Assembly: GCA_003153555.1 (NCBI GenBank)
Contig: PLZS01000091.1
Span: forward strand, 1-54,695
Direction of reading: 5' to 3'
Length of the DNA: 54,695 nt
Origin: Candidatus Melainabacteria bacterium
Lineage (GTDB): Bacteria; Cyanobacteriota; Vampirovibrionia; Obscuribacterales; Obscuribacteraceae
Of the stretch, positions 40,064 through 50,993 are shown in pieces. The translations under genes and the position numbers were made by a program. Below the pieces are notes generated by a model. The model did not search any database and had not been told where the DNA came from. It worked only from the letters and a program-made list of their open reading frames with translations. The stretch's first letter is position 1. Each line of letters starts with the position of its first letter.

Positions 40064-40711
40064 CTACGTTTCGATGCCCGCGAGTTTTCTGTCTTCCCGA
40101 ATCTTAAAACCAGTAAGCGTCGACAGCGACTCCATAATCTCCCACGTGGTTTTCTCCATGTCATCACTTGGTTGAATGATTTTGCCGATGTGAGCAAAAG
40201 CTTTCTCGCCCTTCAAGGCTGTGCCGATTAAACCAACCGGAAGAATTGGCACGTTGTTCGATTTTGCGAAGTAGGCGGCACCGAGGTGGGGCGGACCAAG
40301 CACGCCTGGGGTCTTGGGTCTTGTTCCTTCAATGAACATGGTCACACACCATCCAGATTTGAAAATATTCTTCACTGCTTTGATCGTGCGTTTCTCTGGC
40401 TTATCGCGATTAACGGAAATCGCAGAATAGAACTCAATTAGCGCGGCAACTTTTGGATTGGTGAAAAGTTCTTCTTTAGCGATAAAACCCATCGGTCTGT
40501 CGACAGCGATTACCAAAATAGGTGGGTCCCAATAGGAAAGATGGTTGGCGACAACGAGTACAGGTTGGTCTTTTGGAACATTTTCACGACCCGTGACCTT
40601 GAGTCTGTTGCGCCAATAATAGAGTGGAAACAGTAAATAACGAGCCGTACCAATTTGCGTTACTCGGCGAATCGGGCTGAAGTTTTTGGGTTTATAGTCA
40701 AGCGTAGTCAA
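40064..40711 (-). CDS. 1-acyl-sn-glycerol-3-phosphate acyltransferase (PlsC-like)
   Basis: 215 aa. The acyltransferase motif HxxxxD is NHLSYWD (motif I), and motif III is FIEGTR. Other family features are VPKDQPVLVVANHLS, PMGFIAKEELF and VPILPVGLIGT. It attaches the second acyl chain to lysophosphatidate in phospholipid synthesis at the membrane. The start is a TTG at 40711, and no better start or ribosome site is present; the stop of the upstream TPR-NHL gene is only 4 nt away, so coupled translation is likely. Some distant relatives act on other acyl acceptors. Confidence 0.9.
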   Translation of the reverse strand: MTTLDYKPKNFSPIRRVTQIGTARYLLFPLYYWRNRLKVTGRENVPKDQPVLVVANHLSYWDPPILVIAVDRPMGFIAKEELFTNPKVAALIEFYSAISVNRDKPEKRTIKAVKNIFKSGWCVTMFIEGTRPKTPGVLGPPHLGAAYFAKSNNVPILPVGLIGTALKGEKAFAHIGKIIQPSDDMEKTTWEIMESLSTLTGFKIREDRKLAGIET

Positions 40712-40715
40712 TGAA

Positions 40716-41813
40716 TTAAGGCTTGGCGCCTACGTTTGTGCGCGGTAGCGTAATTCGCACGACTGAATTGTCTTCTTGCTGACTAACAAAGAGATTTCCA
40801 TCTTTGTCTAAAGCGAGGTAATACGGTTTTTTGAAACCGCTGGCAATCACAGTTGAGATGCCGGCGGGACTGATTCGAATTACTGTGCCAGCCAGGTAAT
40901 TGGCGACGTAAACATTTCCTGGTCCGTCCACGATCAAACCAATTGGACCGCGCAGGTTAGCGCCACTGCAAAACTGCGAGCGACTGCCATCGGCTGTGAT
41001 GCGATCAATCGTGTTGTTCAAGAAATTAGCTATGTATAAGCTGCCGCCGGGTCCAAAGCTCAGCCCTGCGGGAGCCGAGAATCCTGTGGCGATCACTCTG
41101 ACGGACACGTTCGCTAATACTGGGACTGGACCTGTTGGGCTTGGAGGCGTGTTGAATTTGGGCAATTGCGGTTCGATCGGGATCACGGGGGCGGCGTTGG
41201 CTATGGGAGGCTGTGCAGGCGGCTGAGGAGTCTCAATGTTCGGAGCTGGATAGGTCATGCTGGACTCTGAGCCGCCAGGGGAGAGTACTTTACCCCTGAC
41301 TGACGGATCGATCTGCATAGGTTGAACCGGAGGTGCGGAAATGACCGGCGCACCTTGACCCGAATCTATCATCTGGATTCGTTTCTGGGCCTCAGCAAAA
41401 TGTACGTTGTTTGGCGCAATCGCGGCTAAATGCTGCCGCGCTTCTGAGCCCTGACCAAGATCTGTTAGGCAAACAGCCAGTTGGTAGTGAGCGTCTGGAT
41501 CCATCGGCTTCACTCTCAGCACTTCTTGGAACCGTGGAATCGCTTCCTTGCAGCGTTTTTGGCTTTGGTAGAGGACGCCGAGGTTGTATTGAGCGTCGGC
41601 TAAATCTGGGTCAATGTCGCACGCTCGCTTGAAAAAGATGATTGCTGACTCCGGACTACCTTGCTTGTAGGCCGTTAATCCTAAGTTGTAAAGACTGATT
41701 GCGTGCGGACTTTGTCCTGGAGTAGCTTGTGCAGCGACCGGCAGCGATGAAGTTGAGCAAGCCAGAGCGATACCAAATGCCGCAGCTAGGGCTACTCTTT
41801 TAAGCTCATTCAT
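40716..41813 (-). CDS. secreted TPR protein with NHL/SMP-30-type beta-propeller
   Basis: 365 aa from the ATG at 41813 with AGGAG 9 nt upstream; the frame extends to a TTG at 41840 without advantage. Signal peptide (RVALAAAFGIALACSTSSLPVAAQA), three TPR units (about 35-140: ISLYNLGLTAYKQGSPESAI, ADAQYNLGVLYQSQKRCKEAI, PDAHYQLAVCLTDLGQ), a Pro-rich linker with repeats of PP and QP (about 180-235), and a C-terminal propeller of NHL-like blades (LSFGPGGSLYIANFLNNTIDRI, IVDGPGNVYVANYLAGTVIRI). This is a binding surface outside the cytoplasm; no catalytic residues can be assigned. The PlsC-like gene follows 4 nt later. Confidence 0.8.
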   Translation of the reverse strand: MNELKRVALAAAFGIALACSTSSLPVAAQATPGQSPHAISLYNLGLTAYKQGSPESAIIFFKRACDIDPDLADAQYNLGVLYQSQKRCKEAIPRFQEVLRVKPMDPDAHYQLAVCLTDLGQGSEARQHLAAIAPNNVHFAEAQKRIQMIDSGQGAPVISAPPVQPMQIDPSVRGKVLSPGGSESSMTYPAPNIETPQPPAQPPIANAAPVIPIEPQLPKFNTPPSPTGPVPVLANVSVRVIATGFSAPAGLSFGPGGSLYIANFLNNTIDRITADGSRSQFCSGANLRGPIGLIVDGPGNVYVANYLAGTVIRISPAGISTVIASGFKKPYYLALDKDGNLFVSQQEDNSVVRITLPRTNVGAKP

Positions 41814-41974
41814 CAATCCATTCTCCTGATATCGCGTCAATTTCGAACCTCTGTATTCATCTATTTGAGACTGTTTCGGACCAGTTTTGGTGTACTACGG
41901 GAAAAAACGTTGCATTCGGGTATATAAAACTATGCTAAGACTTAGTAAGTAGCGTTGAGGTAGCGGAATCAAAT

Positions 41975-42415
41975 ATGAGAACAATGGGACACATAATCAC
42001 TTCAGCGGGCGTCAGTTTGGCTGGTTATTACAGGTATCGCTCGCGCAATGCTGCGTTGGCTAGTTTCTTTGTCGGCTGGTTGATTGATCTCGATCATATC
42101 TTCGATTATGTTTCGGCGCACGGCTGGAAGCCTAATTGGGCTAAATTCAATGAGGCGAGTCACGAAAAATATAGCGGGAAGCTATATCTTCCACTACATT
42201 CGTATGAGCTAGTTGCTCTTTTTTTCTTGCTCTTCCGAGGACCGCAAAAACAGCCATATCGGATCGGAATCACAGCATCAATTTTGACCCATCTCCTGCT
42301 CGATCAGCGCTGCAATCCCAGCAGAAAACCATTAACTTATTTTCTAGCGCATCGCATTAAGAACCGCTTTAACGCGTCTGAAATATTGCATCCGCACGTT
42401 CATTCGAACTGCTAA
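41975..42415 (+). CDS. YdjM-like (DUF457) membrane-bound metal-dependent hydrolase
   Basis: 146 aa. The family signature is scattered: H6 near the N-terminus, GWLIDLDHIFDY, PLHSYEL, and THLLLDQ. These His/Asp residues probably bind metal. Two to three hydrophobic segments (AALASFFVGWLI, ELVALFFLLF, ITASILTHLLL) put it in the membrane. The family is called YdjM/DUF457; its substrate is not established. GAGGTAG is about 13 nt before the first ATG. It is divergent from the TPR-NHL gene, and a CACC/GGTG-type element lies just after it (near 42441). Confidence 0.72.
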   Translation: MRTMGHIITSAGVSLAGYYRYRSRNAALASFFVGWLIDLDHIFDYVSAHGWKPNWAKFNEASHEKYSGKLYLPLHSYELVALFFLLFRGPQKQPYRIGITASILTHLLLDQRCNPSRKPLTYFLAHRIKNRFNASEILHPHVHSNC

Positions 42416-42564
42416 CGGTTAATTCTGTAAGAGCATTTGTGGCACCACTAGTGATGGCGCTAAGCTGTCGCGTCCTGCTGAATTTTGCGATAACCTAATC
42501 GCTTCGATTCCGCTCCCTGCAATTGGGGTAAATAACTGAGAGATACTCCTTCAGTTGGGTTCCA

Positions 42565-44631
42565 ATGGAAGAAATCCGGCAGGACCAAAAGCGTTTAGTC
42601 AAAGGAAGATCGGCTGAGAGTTCGGCAGATAATGCCGCATCTCCTTCTTTTCACTTGGTCAATGGTCAGATCGTCGGTGAGCGATACAAGGTGATTTCTT
42701 TGATTGGGAGGGGCGGCATGGGCTGTGTCTACTCAGTTGAACAGATTTTCTTGCATCGAGAGTTTGCTCTTAAAACGCTAAATCCTGGACACATGTCGGA
42801 CAGGGCCTGGCGCCGCTTTCAGAAAGAAGCACAAGCCACGAGTGCATTGGATCACCCTAGTCTGATCAAAGTGCATGACTTTGGCATGATTGATGATACG
42901 CAGCCATTTTTCGTTATGGATTTTTTTGACGGCGAAACTTTGGCTAGTAGAATTGAGCGGTCTGGGGCCCTCCCTTTAGCTGATGCCCTGTCAATTTTTA
43001 CGCATGTTTGCTTTGCTCTTGCGCACGCCCACAAGCAAGGTGTGATTCATAGAGACATCAAACCTAGCAACATCATGATCTCGCAAATTGACGACGCTGA
43101 GTATCAAGTGCGAGTAGTGGATTTCGGGATCGCTAAATTGATCAACGCGTCCGATCATGAAACCCTGGCGTTGACTCGCACCGGTGAGGTTTTTGGCACA
43201 CCCTATTATATGAGCCCAGAGCAGTGTCTCGGCATCGGTATAGACCATCGGGCAGACATTTATTCGTTGGGTTGCGTTCTCTTTCATGCTCTCACCGGAA
43301 TGCCACCATTCATTGGCGAGACGGCGTTGTCAATTATGATGCAACACCAAAGTGCTATGCCTGCAGCATTGAAGGAAGCCAGTCTGGGTAAGAATTTCCC
43401 TGTAGCGATGGATCGTGTACTTCGGAAAATGCTTGAGAAAAAACCTGAAGATCGATATCAGAGTTTGCTTGAGGTTGCCGGTGATTTCGAACTGATCAAG
43501 TTGGGTCAGCACATACACAGTCAGAAGAACTCAACTCTGGCGAAGAAGCCGCGAAAGAGTTTGCTACCTGGAATTGCTGCTTTGATCGCCGTTTCAGGAC
43601 TATCGTTTGTGGTCGGACGATTTTCGGCTCCCAAAAATGTTGTTGTAACTCCTGCACCTTTACCAGCACATGTGCAAGTTAGAGAAGCAGCACCGCTAGT
43701 CTCCAAACCATCTTCGGCGATATCAGAATACTACTCGACTTTTTCTGATCCGAGAAAAAGAATATTTCACTTTGGTGGCGATGACGAGAAATCACCTGGA
43801 ATCTTGATTCTGCCCAAGTCTGTGCAGTGTCCTACTGCGGTAACCGTTGCCCAAGGCAAAAAAGTTTTCGCCAGGGGCGATGTAGAGATTAATGATTTCC
43901 AGCCGTTCACGGTTATTGTTAGCGACAACGTCGAAACGGCGCCGCAATTACTCAGTCGCTTTAGACCTGATGAAGTTTCGACTTTGGTAGTAACCAGCGC
44001 GATGACAGATTCTTTTTCGAATGCTGCAGTATCGCAATGTACCAAATTGAAATCAATCAGTAGGGTAGTAATTACCAACAGTGACCTGGTCACGGATAAG
44101 GCTGTAGGTTATTTGAATCAGCTTCCAAATCTAACTGAACTTGATGCTTCTAGAACTAGAATGACGGGGAGTGGACTGGCTAAACTAGGCTCTCTTAAGA
44201 ACTTGAAAGTGCTCGACCTAGCCAGTTTAGTGCCTGAAACTGGTGGCGAAGTCTTGGAAGCTTTGACCGGAAGCACCAAAATTCAGGATTTAAATGTACG
44301 GAGAGGTGGCTTCGGCGATGGTAAAATCCGAGCGCTTACCAGCCTGGTTAACTTGCGCAAGCTTGATGTGAGCGGCACCAATCTCTCAGACCAAGCAGTG
44401 CAGAAGCTGTCTCAGTTGAAGCACCTAACCGATTTATCTCTCTTTGATTGCAATAACGTTACTGCTAATTCATTCGAAGCACTGGCAAACTTCCCTGCGT
44501 TGAAAGCTTTGACGATCGGCTCTAGTCAGCCTCAGAAGCAGTTTTCGGGCGGTTTTTCTCGCCTTGAAAAATTGATGGGCGATCGTTGCGTTCTTGATTT
44601 CACACGTGTTCTACATAAACCCGAGCAGTAG
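42565..44631 (+). CDS. receptor-like Ser/Thr protein kinase with leucine-rich repeats
   Basis: 688 aa. The cytoplasmic kinase domain (about 40-310) is of the PknB type and looks active: glycine loop GRGGMGCVYSVEQ, K70 in FALK, HRDIKPSN with D164, DFG with D186, and GTPYYMSPEQ. One membrane helix lies at about 331-352 (GIAALIAVSGLSFVVGRF). The C-terminal part is outside the membrane and contains leucine-rich repeats (about 475-660: LPNLTELDASRTRMTGSGLAKL, LVNLRKLDVSGTNLSDQAVQKL). So it may sense a surface ligand through LRRs and phosphorylate cytoplasmic proteins, similar in layout to plant receptor kinases turned around. The ribosome site is weak. No phosphatase gene is adjacent. Confidence 0.92.
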   Translation: MEEIRQDQKRLVKGRSAESSADNAASPSFHLVNGQIVGERYKVISLIGRGGMGCVYSVEQIFLHREFALKTLNPGHMSDRAWRRFQKEAQATSALDHPSLIKVHDFGMIDDTQPFFVMDFFDGETLASRIERSGALPLADALSIFTHVCFALAHAHKQGVIHRDIKPSNIMISQIDDAEYQVRVVDFGIAKLINASDHETLALTRTGEVFGTPYYMSPEQCLGIGIDHRADIYSLGCVLFHALTGMPPFIGETALSIMMQHQSAMPAALKEASLGKNFPVAMDRVLRKMLEKKPEDRYQSLLEVAGDFELIKLGQHIHSQKNSTLAKKPRKSLLPGIAALIAVSGLSFVVGRFSAPKNVVVTPAPLPAHVQVREAAPLVSKPSSAISEYYSTFSDPRKRIFHFGGDDEKSPGILILPKSVQCPTAVTVAQGKKVFARGDVEINDFQPFTVIVSDNVETAPQLLSRFRPDEVSTLVVTSAMTDSFSNAAVSQCTKLKSISRVVITNSDLVTDKAVGYLNQLPNLTELDASRTRMTGSGLAKLGSLKNLKVLDLASLVPETGGEVLEALTGSTKIQDLNVRRGGFGDGKIRALTSLVNLRKLDVSGTNLSDQAVQKLSQLKHLTDLSLFDCNNVTANSFEALANFPALKALTIGSSQPQKQFSGGFSRLEKLMGDRCVLDFTRVLHKPEQ

Positions 44632-44665
44632 CCGAGCGTTTTGCCATCAATGCTCGAAAGTTGTA

Positions 44666-45283
44666 TTACTTACCCGGTTGATCTGCGGTTTTCAAACGTG
44701 CTCGCTCCTCTTTCATGAGTTGTTGAATGATCTGGCCCATCTGCGGGGCAATCAACGTTGCCGTCAAATCCATTGATTCTTTCAACACTTCAGGCATCTG
44801 CTTGAGAGACTTTTGACCAGTAGGAGTTTTGTAGAAAGCGATGATGTCTTTCAGTTCGGATTCGGTAAAGTTCTTGTCGTAAACCTTGAGTGCGACTTCG
44901 TCCATGACTTTGCCTAAGTCAATCTTTTGCACAAACAACTCTCTTAGTCGTTCCGAAGAACTAGCGCTTCGTTCTTGCGCTTTTTCGATCATTTCCTTTT
45001 TCTGCGCGTCTGTCATATTGGGATCTGAGTTCACAATTTCAGCAATCATCATTGGATATTGACGTTGATGCGCCGCCATCATTTGGGCGACAACTTGCTC
45101 CACGCTCTTGTCTGCTTCTGTGACCTTCAGTAATTCCATAATCGCTGCTCTCTTTGACGCTGTCAAAGGTGCTGCAGCGGCTTCAGTTTGTTCTTTGGCC
45201 GCGGGAGCGGGACTGTCAGCGAGCACTGAGATGCAACACGAAAATAGCGTTACAGCGGCAAGAGCAATGGGTTTTAAACGCAC
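44666..45283 (-). CDS. secreted DUF2059 protein
   Basis: 205 aa from the GTG at 45283, strongly supported by AGGAGG 7 nt upstream. Signal peptide (RLKPIALAAVTLFSCCISVLADS) then an Ala-rich linker and a helical domain with YDKNFTESELKDIIAFYKTPTGQKSLKQMPEVLKE (in two pieces), the typical DUF2059 core. The family's role is unknown. It is 70 nt downstream of rpoC2 on the same strand, but a GC-rich hairpin lies between, so it may be read through at lower level or transcribed separately. Confidence 0.88.
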   Translation of the reverse strand: MRLKPIALAAVTLFSCCISVLADSPAPAAKEQTEAAAAPLTASKRAAIMELLKVTEADKSVEQVVAQMMAAHQRQYPMMIAEIVNSDPNMTDAQKKEMIEKAQERSASSSERLRELFVQKIDLGKVMDEVALKVYDKNFTESELKDIIAFYKTPTGQKSLKQMPEVLKESMDLTATLIAPQMGQIIQQLMKEERARLKTADQPGK

Positions 45284-45300
45284 GAAGCATCCTCCTGATT

Positions 45301-45330
45301 TAGAGAAAGGGCGCAGCTTGCGCCGCGCCC
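45301..45330 (-). terminator. terminator after rpoC2
   Basis: On the minus strand GGGCGC (45330-45325) pairs with GCGCCC (45314-45309), with an overlapping inner stem GGCGCA/TGCGCC, followed by TTTCTCTA. It lies 24-53 nt past the rpoC2 stop codon and probably ends most rpoB-rpoC1-rpoC2 transcripts. Confidence 0.65.
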
Positions 45331-45353
45331 CTTAATTTTGGACATCCGCCGAA

Positions 45354-48300
45354 TTAGGCAGGAACGTTGAAGGAGCCTTCGCCGATTGGCGGATAGATAT
45401 CCTCTTCTTCTTCCTCTTCTTCCGTCGGAATCGTATGTCCTTGGAAGCCGGTGCCTGCAGGAATCAAACGTCCGATGATGACGTTCTCCTTCAAGCCGCG
45501 CAACCAATCTTTCTTCCCTTCAACCGCAGCTTCCGTCAGAATTCTTGTTGTTTCTTGGAATGATGCTGCGGAGATGAAGCTTTCCGTGTTCAAGCTGGCT
45601 TTAGTGATACCAAGCAACACGGCTGTGTATGTGGCTTCTCTAATTCCTGCTTGGCGCGATTTCTCGATTTCCGCATCCATGAAGTAGCGTTCGAGCAATT
45701 CACCAGGCAACATGATCGTGTCGCCTGGCTCGTCAACACGCACTTTGCGCGTCATCTGTCTGACAATCACTTCAATGTGCTTGTCGGCGATTTCCACGCC
45801 TTGTGAACGGTATACGGATTGAACTTCGTCTACCAGATATTTCTGGGAGGCTTCGATGCCCATCAATCTGACGATGTCGTGCGGGTTAGGCGGTCCATCG
45901 GTCAAAGCCTTACCAGGTGTGATTGTTTCGCCTTCTTCGACGATAACGTTCAACCCTTGAGGGATGATGATTTCTTCTTCGGAACCTTCACCGTAAACGA
46001 TGTAGCAACGAGTGGTGTCATCTTCACGAACGATTCGTGCCTTGCCGCCCTTCTCTGCGAGAATGGCGCACTCTTTAGGCTTTCTAGCTTCAAGAAGTTC
46101 TTCAACTCTCGGAAGACCTTGAACAATGTCCCCGGTTTTTTGACGCTCATACACCAGTGTTGCGAGCAAGTCGCCTCTTTGTACGAGAGCACCATCTTCA
46201 CTTTGCAGTTGTGTGTTCGACGAGATCAGATAAGGTCTGCCCTTGCGGATAATCACATCTGTTCCGTCAACGCCCACGACTTGTCCGGAGTGAATCGCTT
46301 GCGATGATTTTGAAATGTGGTCTTCGTTGCGCAGAAGGTCGCCTTCCTTGACGGTGATTGCCCCTTTTGCTTTGTGATGAAGTTGTTGTTCTTCTGTAAT
46401 TAGAAGAATTCTTCGTTCATCTGTTTTCGATAGTTGCACACGGGCTAACGTTTTTGTCAGCACTTGCGTGGTGGCAACAGCGGACTTCTTGTCGATGATG
46501 TCGCCGTGTTGCACTGATAGCAGTGTCACGTTGAGATCGTGATCACGACGCAGGAGAATGTTTTCTTGAACAACAATGTTCAACTCTTCTTCGCCGATTT
46601 CGACTGTGCCCTTCAAACCTTGCAATTGACCTTGCATTTGCAAAACCAATGAAGTTCTAGTGAGCTGAGCGCCTTGCAGGTGACGAACCTTTTCCCGATC
46701 TCTGAACAGCAACTGAGTCACTGATCTCAAACTGATTTTGTCGTCAGTCGCACGGTGCTTGAATTTGGTTTCCTTAGGCTCGATCCAATATTCTTCGATT
46801 GGGCGAACAAGAAGTTGTGACGATCCGTCTTCTCTTTCGAGAATGTTGATGATCTTTCTCTCCTTGAACTTTTGACCTTCAAGAATCTCAGTGCCTGGTT
46901 CAACGATCTGACCCTCTGGAACTTTGACGTCTGAAGGATCTCCGATATTTAGCAGCTCACCGGGACGAACGATTACTTCGTGAATGATGTCATTGTCGGC
47001 AACGATTTCAACGATACCGTCCATGTGAGCAAAAACGTCTTTGACGATTTCTTGCCCAGCAGTGACAGTGTCACCGGATTCGCTCATCTTCAAGCTGATG
47101 TCTTTGGAGATGAAGTGAACTTCTTCAGGAACGAAGAGGATGCGTCCAGCCTTGGTCACTACGCGACGGTCGTCGATTTCAACTCCGTCGTAAATGATTT
47201 CTCCACCAGAGTTGACCACGTTTGTACCGTCGTCCACGAGCTCGGCAATGATCTTGCCGTTCTCAACGATTTCATCATTTGCCACTTTGATTGTGAAGGC
47301 TTCTTTGCCTTTCGAAACTCTCCAGGTGTTGCCTTGCTTAGCTGTTTCCAGCTTGGCATTACCAGCACCAACAGACGAGATGATGACGTTGATTTCCTTA
47401 CCTTTGACGAGACGAGTGACTGATTTCTTGCCACTTTTAACGACTTCGGTTTCGATTTCAGGACCGAAACGCACTTCGCCACCATGCTCGGTGTTGATTG
47501 TGATTTCGGCGAGAACATCGTTGGGAACAACGTCTTGTCCGTCTTTGACGACGACATGTGCGCCTGAAGGCAAGTTATATACGTCACCTTCAAGTACCCA
47601 GATGATACCTGCGCGGTTTGCTGTTCTGGAAATGTTTCCTTGGCGGTCGCGCTTTTCATCGGCTTGGAAGCCGGCGAACATGATACGTCCAGAGATATCA
47701 GCGGTGATGTCTTTGCTGGCGCGTTCGGTCAAGTTCTTCTTCGAACCTGGTGGATCGAATTCTGCAATAACCTGCCCTGCAGTTACCGTTGTTCCTGACT
47801 TAAGCAGAATCAAGGCGCCTGATGGAATTGGTTGGTTGTGTTCTTTCGAGCCTGCAGTAACCTTCAAGACACCGTCTTTAGTGGTTTGGTCAACTACGTC
47901 ACCATATGCGGTTCTAACCGAACGGCTTGGAATTTTGTAGGTAACTTCACCGGCTGCCGGTGCTTTCAACTGAGCACGTGAACTTCCGCCTGCGACTGCG
48001 CCGCCTGTGTGGAATGTTCTCATCGTCAGCTGTGTTCCAGGTTCACCAATTGATTGGGCGGCGATAATTCCGATCGCTTCACCAACATCCACAAGGTGAT
48101 TGCTAGTTAGTGACCAGCCATAACACTTCTGACAAACGCCGTATTGGCTGTCACAAGTGAGTGGTGAACGCACTTTGACTCTCTTAAACTTCTTCTTCTC
48201 GAGCAATTGGGATAGATTTCTGTCGATCAAATCACCGGCACGGGCAATAACTTCGCCAGTGTCTTCGAGGAGAACATCTTCGGAGATTGAGCGTCCATAA

Positions 48301-49037
48301 ACGCGCTCAGCCAGTCCAACCATGGCTTTGTCGCCTTCCATGATCGGTTGCATGAAGATGCCGCGTTGCGTTTTGCAATCCACATCGCGAACGATCACGT
48401 CTTGAGCAACGTCTACGAGACGTCTGGTCAGATATCCCGAGTCGGCTGTTTTCAGAGCTGTGTCTACCAGACCCTTTCTTGCACCATAACTAGAGATGAT
48501 GTACTCGGTCACGTTCAAGCCTTCGCGGAAGTTAGCCTTAATTGGCAAGTCGATGATCTGACCTTGAGAGTCAGCCATCAGTCCGCGCATTCCGACTAAC
48601 TGACGAACCTGGGAGATGTTACCTCTGGCTCCAGAGAATGCCATCATGTATACCGGGTTCAATCTGTCGAAGTTGTCGACTACTTCCTTGGTCAATTGGT
48701 CAGTCGTCGCAGACCATGTATCGATAACTTTGTTGTAGCGTTCTACTTCTGTGATTTCGCCACGTTCATAACGGCGCTGAGCTTCTTCGATTTCTTTCTC
48801 GGCTGCGGAGATCAAGCCTTTCTTTGCTTCTGGAACGTCGAGGTCATCGATTGAGATTGTCACACCAGCTTTGGTGGCGTATTGAAAGCCCAAATCCTTA
48901 AGGGCATTCGCTAATTCCGCTGTGCGAGCCGTTCCGTATTCTTCGTAGATGTCTGATAGAAGATTGCCGAGCTTCTTCTTGTCCATCGTTGTATTGATGA
49001 ACTTTAAAGTATTTTTTTTATCTGTGGTGCTGACCAT
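45354..49037 (-). CDS. rpoC2: RNA polymerase beta' subunit, C-terminal part (RpoC2), with large SI3-like insertion
   Basis: 1227 aa from the ATG at 49037, which has AGAGGG about 4 nt upstream; the open frame to 49094 has no ribosome site. It carries the C-terminal part of beta': the bridge/trigger region IIAAQSIGEPGTQLTMRTFHTGG (about 320-345, in pieces) and, after the insertion, GLPRVEELLEARKPKE (about 970), then VYRSQGVEIADKHIEVIVRQMTRKV. Between these lie about 600 residues of repeated small beta-barrel units with GxVI/AGxxI patterns (such as SGTTVTAGQVIAEF and TVTAGQEIVKDVF). E. coli SI3 is about 190 residues at this place, cyanobacterial SI3 about 600-650. The C-terminus has a run of seven glutamates (TEEEEEEEDIYPP). 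Confidence 0.96.
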   Translation of the reverse strand: MVSTTDKKNTLKFINTTMDKKKLGNLLSDIYEEYGTARTAELANALKDLGFQYATKAGVTISIDDLDVPEAKKGLISAAEKEIEEAQRRYERGEITEVERYNKVIDTWSATTDQLTKEVVDNFDRLNPVYMMAFSGARGNISQVRQLVGMRGLMADSQGQIIDLPIKANFREGLNVTEYIISSYGARKGLVDTALKTADSGYLTRRLVDVAQDVIVRDVDCKTQRGIFMQPIMEGDKAMVGLAERVYGRSISEDVLLEDTGEVIARAGDLIDRNLSQLLEKKKFKRVKVRSPLTCDSQYGVCQKCYGWSLTSNHLVDVGEAIGIIAAQSIGEPGTQLTMRTFHTGGAVAGGSSRAQLKAPAAGEVTYKIPSRSVRTAYGDVVDQTTKDGVLKVTAGSKEHNQPIPSGALILLKSGTTVTAGQVIAEFDPPGSKKNLTERASKDITADISGRIMFAGFQADEKRDRQGNISRTANRAGIIWVLEGDVYNLPSGAHVVVKDGQDVVPNDVLAEITINTEHGGEVRFGPEIETEVVKSGKKSVTRLVKGKEINVIISSVGAGNAKLETAKQGNTWRVSKGKEAFTIKVANDEIVENGKIIAELVDDGTNVVNSGGEIIYDGVEIDDRRVVTKAGRILFVPEEVHFISKDISLKMSESGDTVTAGQEIVKDVFAHMDGIVEIVADNDIIHEVIVRPGELLNIGDPSDVKVPEGQIVEPGTEILEGQKFKERKIINILEREDGSSQLLVRPIEEYWIEPKETKFKHRATDDKISLRSVTQLLFRDREKVRHLQGAQLTRTSLVLQMQGQLQGLKGTVEIGEEELNIVVQENILLRRDHDLNVTLLSVQHGDIIDKKSAVATTQVLTKTLARVQLSKTDERRILLITEEQQLHHKAKGAITVKEGDLLRNEDHISKSSQAIHSGQVVGVDGTDVIIRKGRPYLISSNTQLQSEDGALVQRGDLLATLVYERQKTGDIVQGLPRVEELLEARKPKECAILAEKGGKARIVREDDTTRCYIVYGEGSEEEIIIPQGLNVIVEEGETITPGKALTDGPPNPHDIVRLMGIEASQKYLVDEVQSVYRSQGVEIADKHIEVIVRQMTRKVRVDEPGDTIMLPGELLERYFMDAEIEKSRQAGIREATYTAVLLGITKASLNTESFISAASFQETTRILTEAAVEGKKDWLRGLKENVIIGRLIPAGTGFQGHTIPTEEEEEEEDIYPPIGEGSFNVPA

Positions 49038-49113
49038 AGGTCCCTCTTCTTCGTCGTTCGGTTTGTTAGCGGATAGAAGGATGGCGCGGCCCAAGCCCCG
49101 CCATCCTCCTCGA

Positions 49114-50919
<1,806 letters not shown>

Positions 50920-50993
50920 CTACAGACCTCCAGCAATTCAGGGCTAAAGCCCTACGACATAGTTGTCTTCTGAGTTTTAATTCGAACTTCGAT

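Noticed and set aside
49037..49113. A possible frameshift or assembly error splitting a single rpoC
   Set aside because: The gap contains a stop, a new Shine-Dalgarno and an ATG, and the split point matches the normal cyanobacterial boundary.
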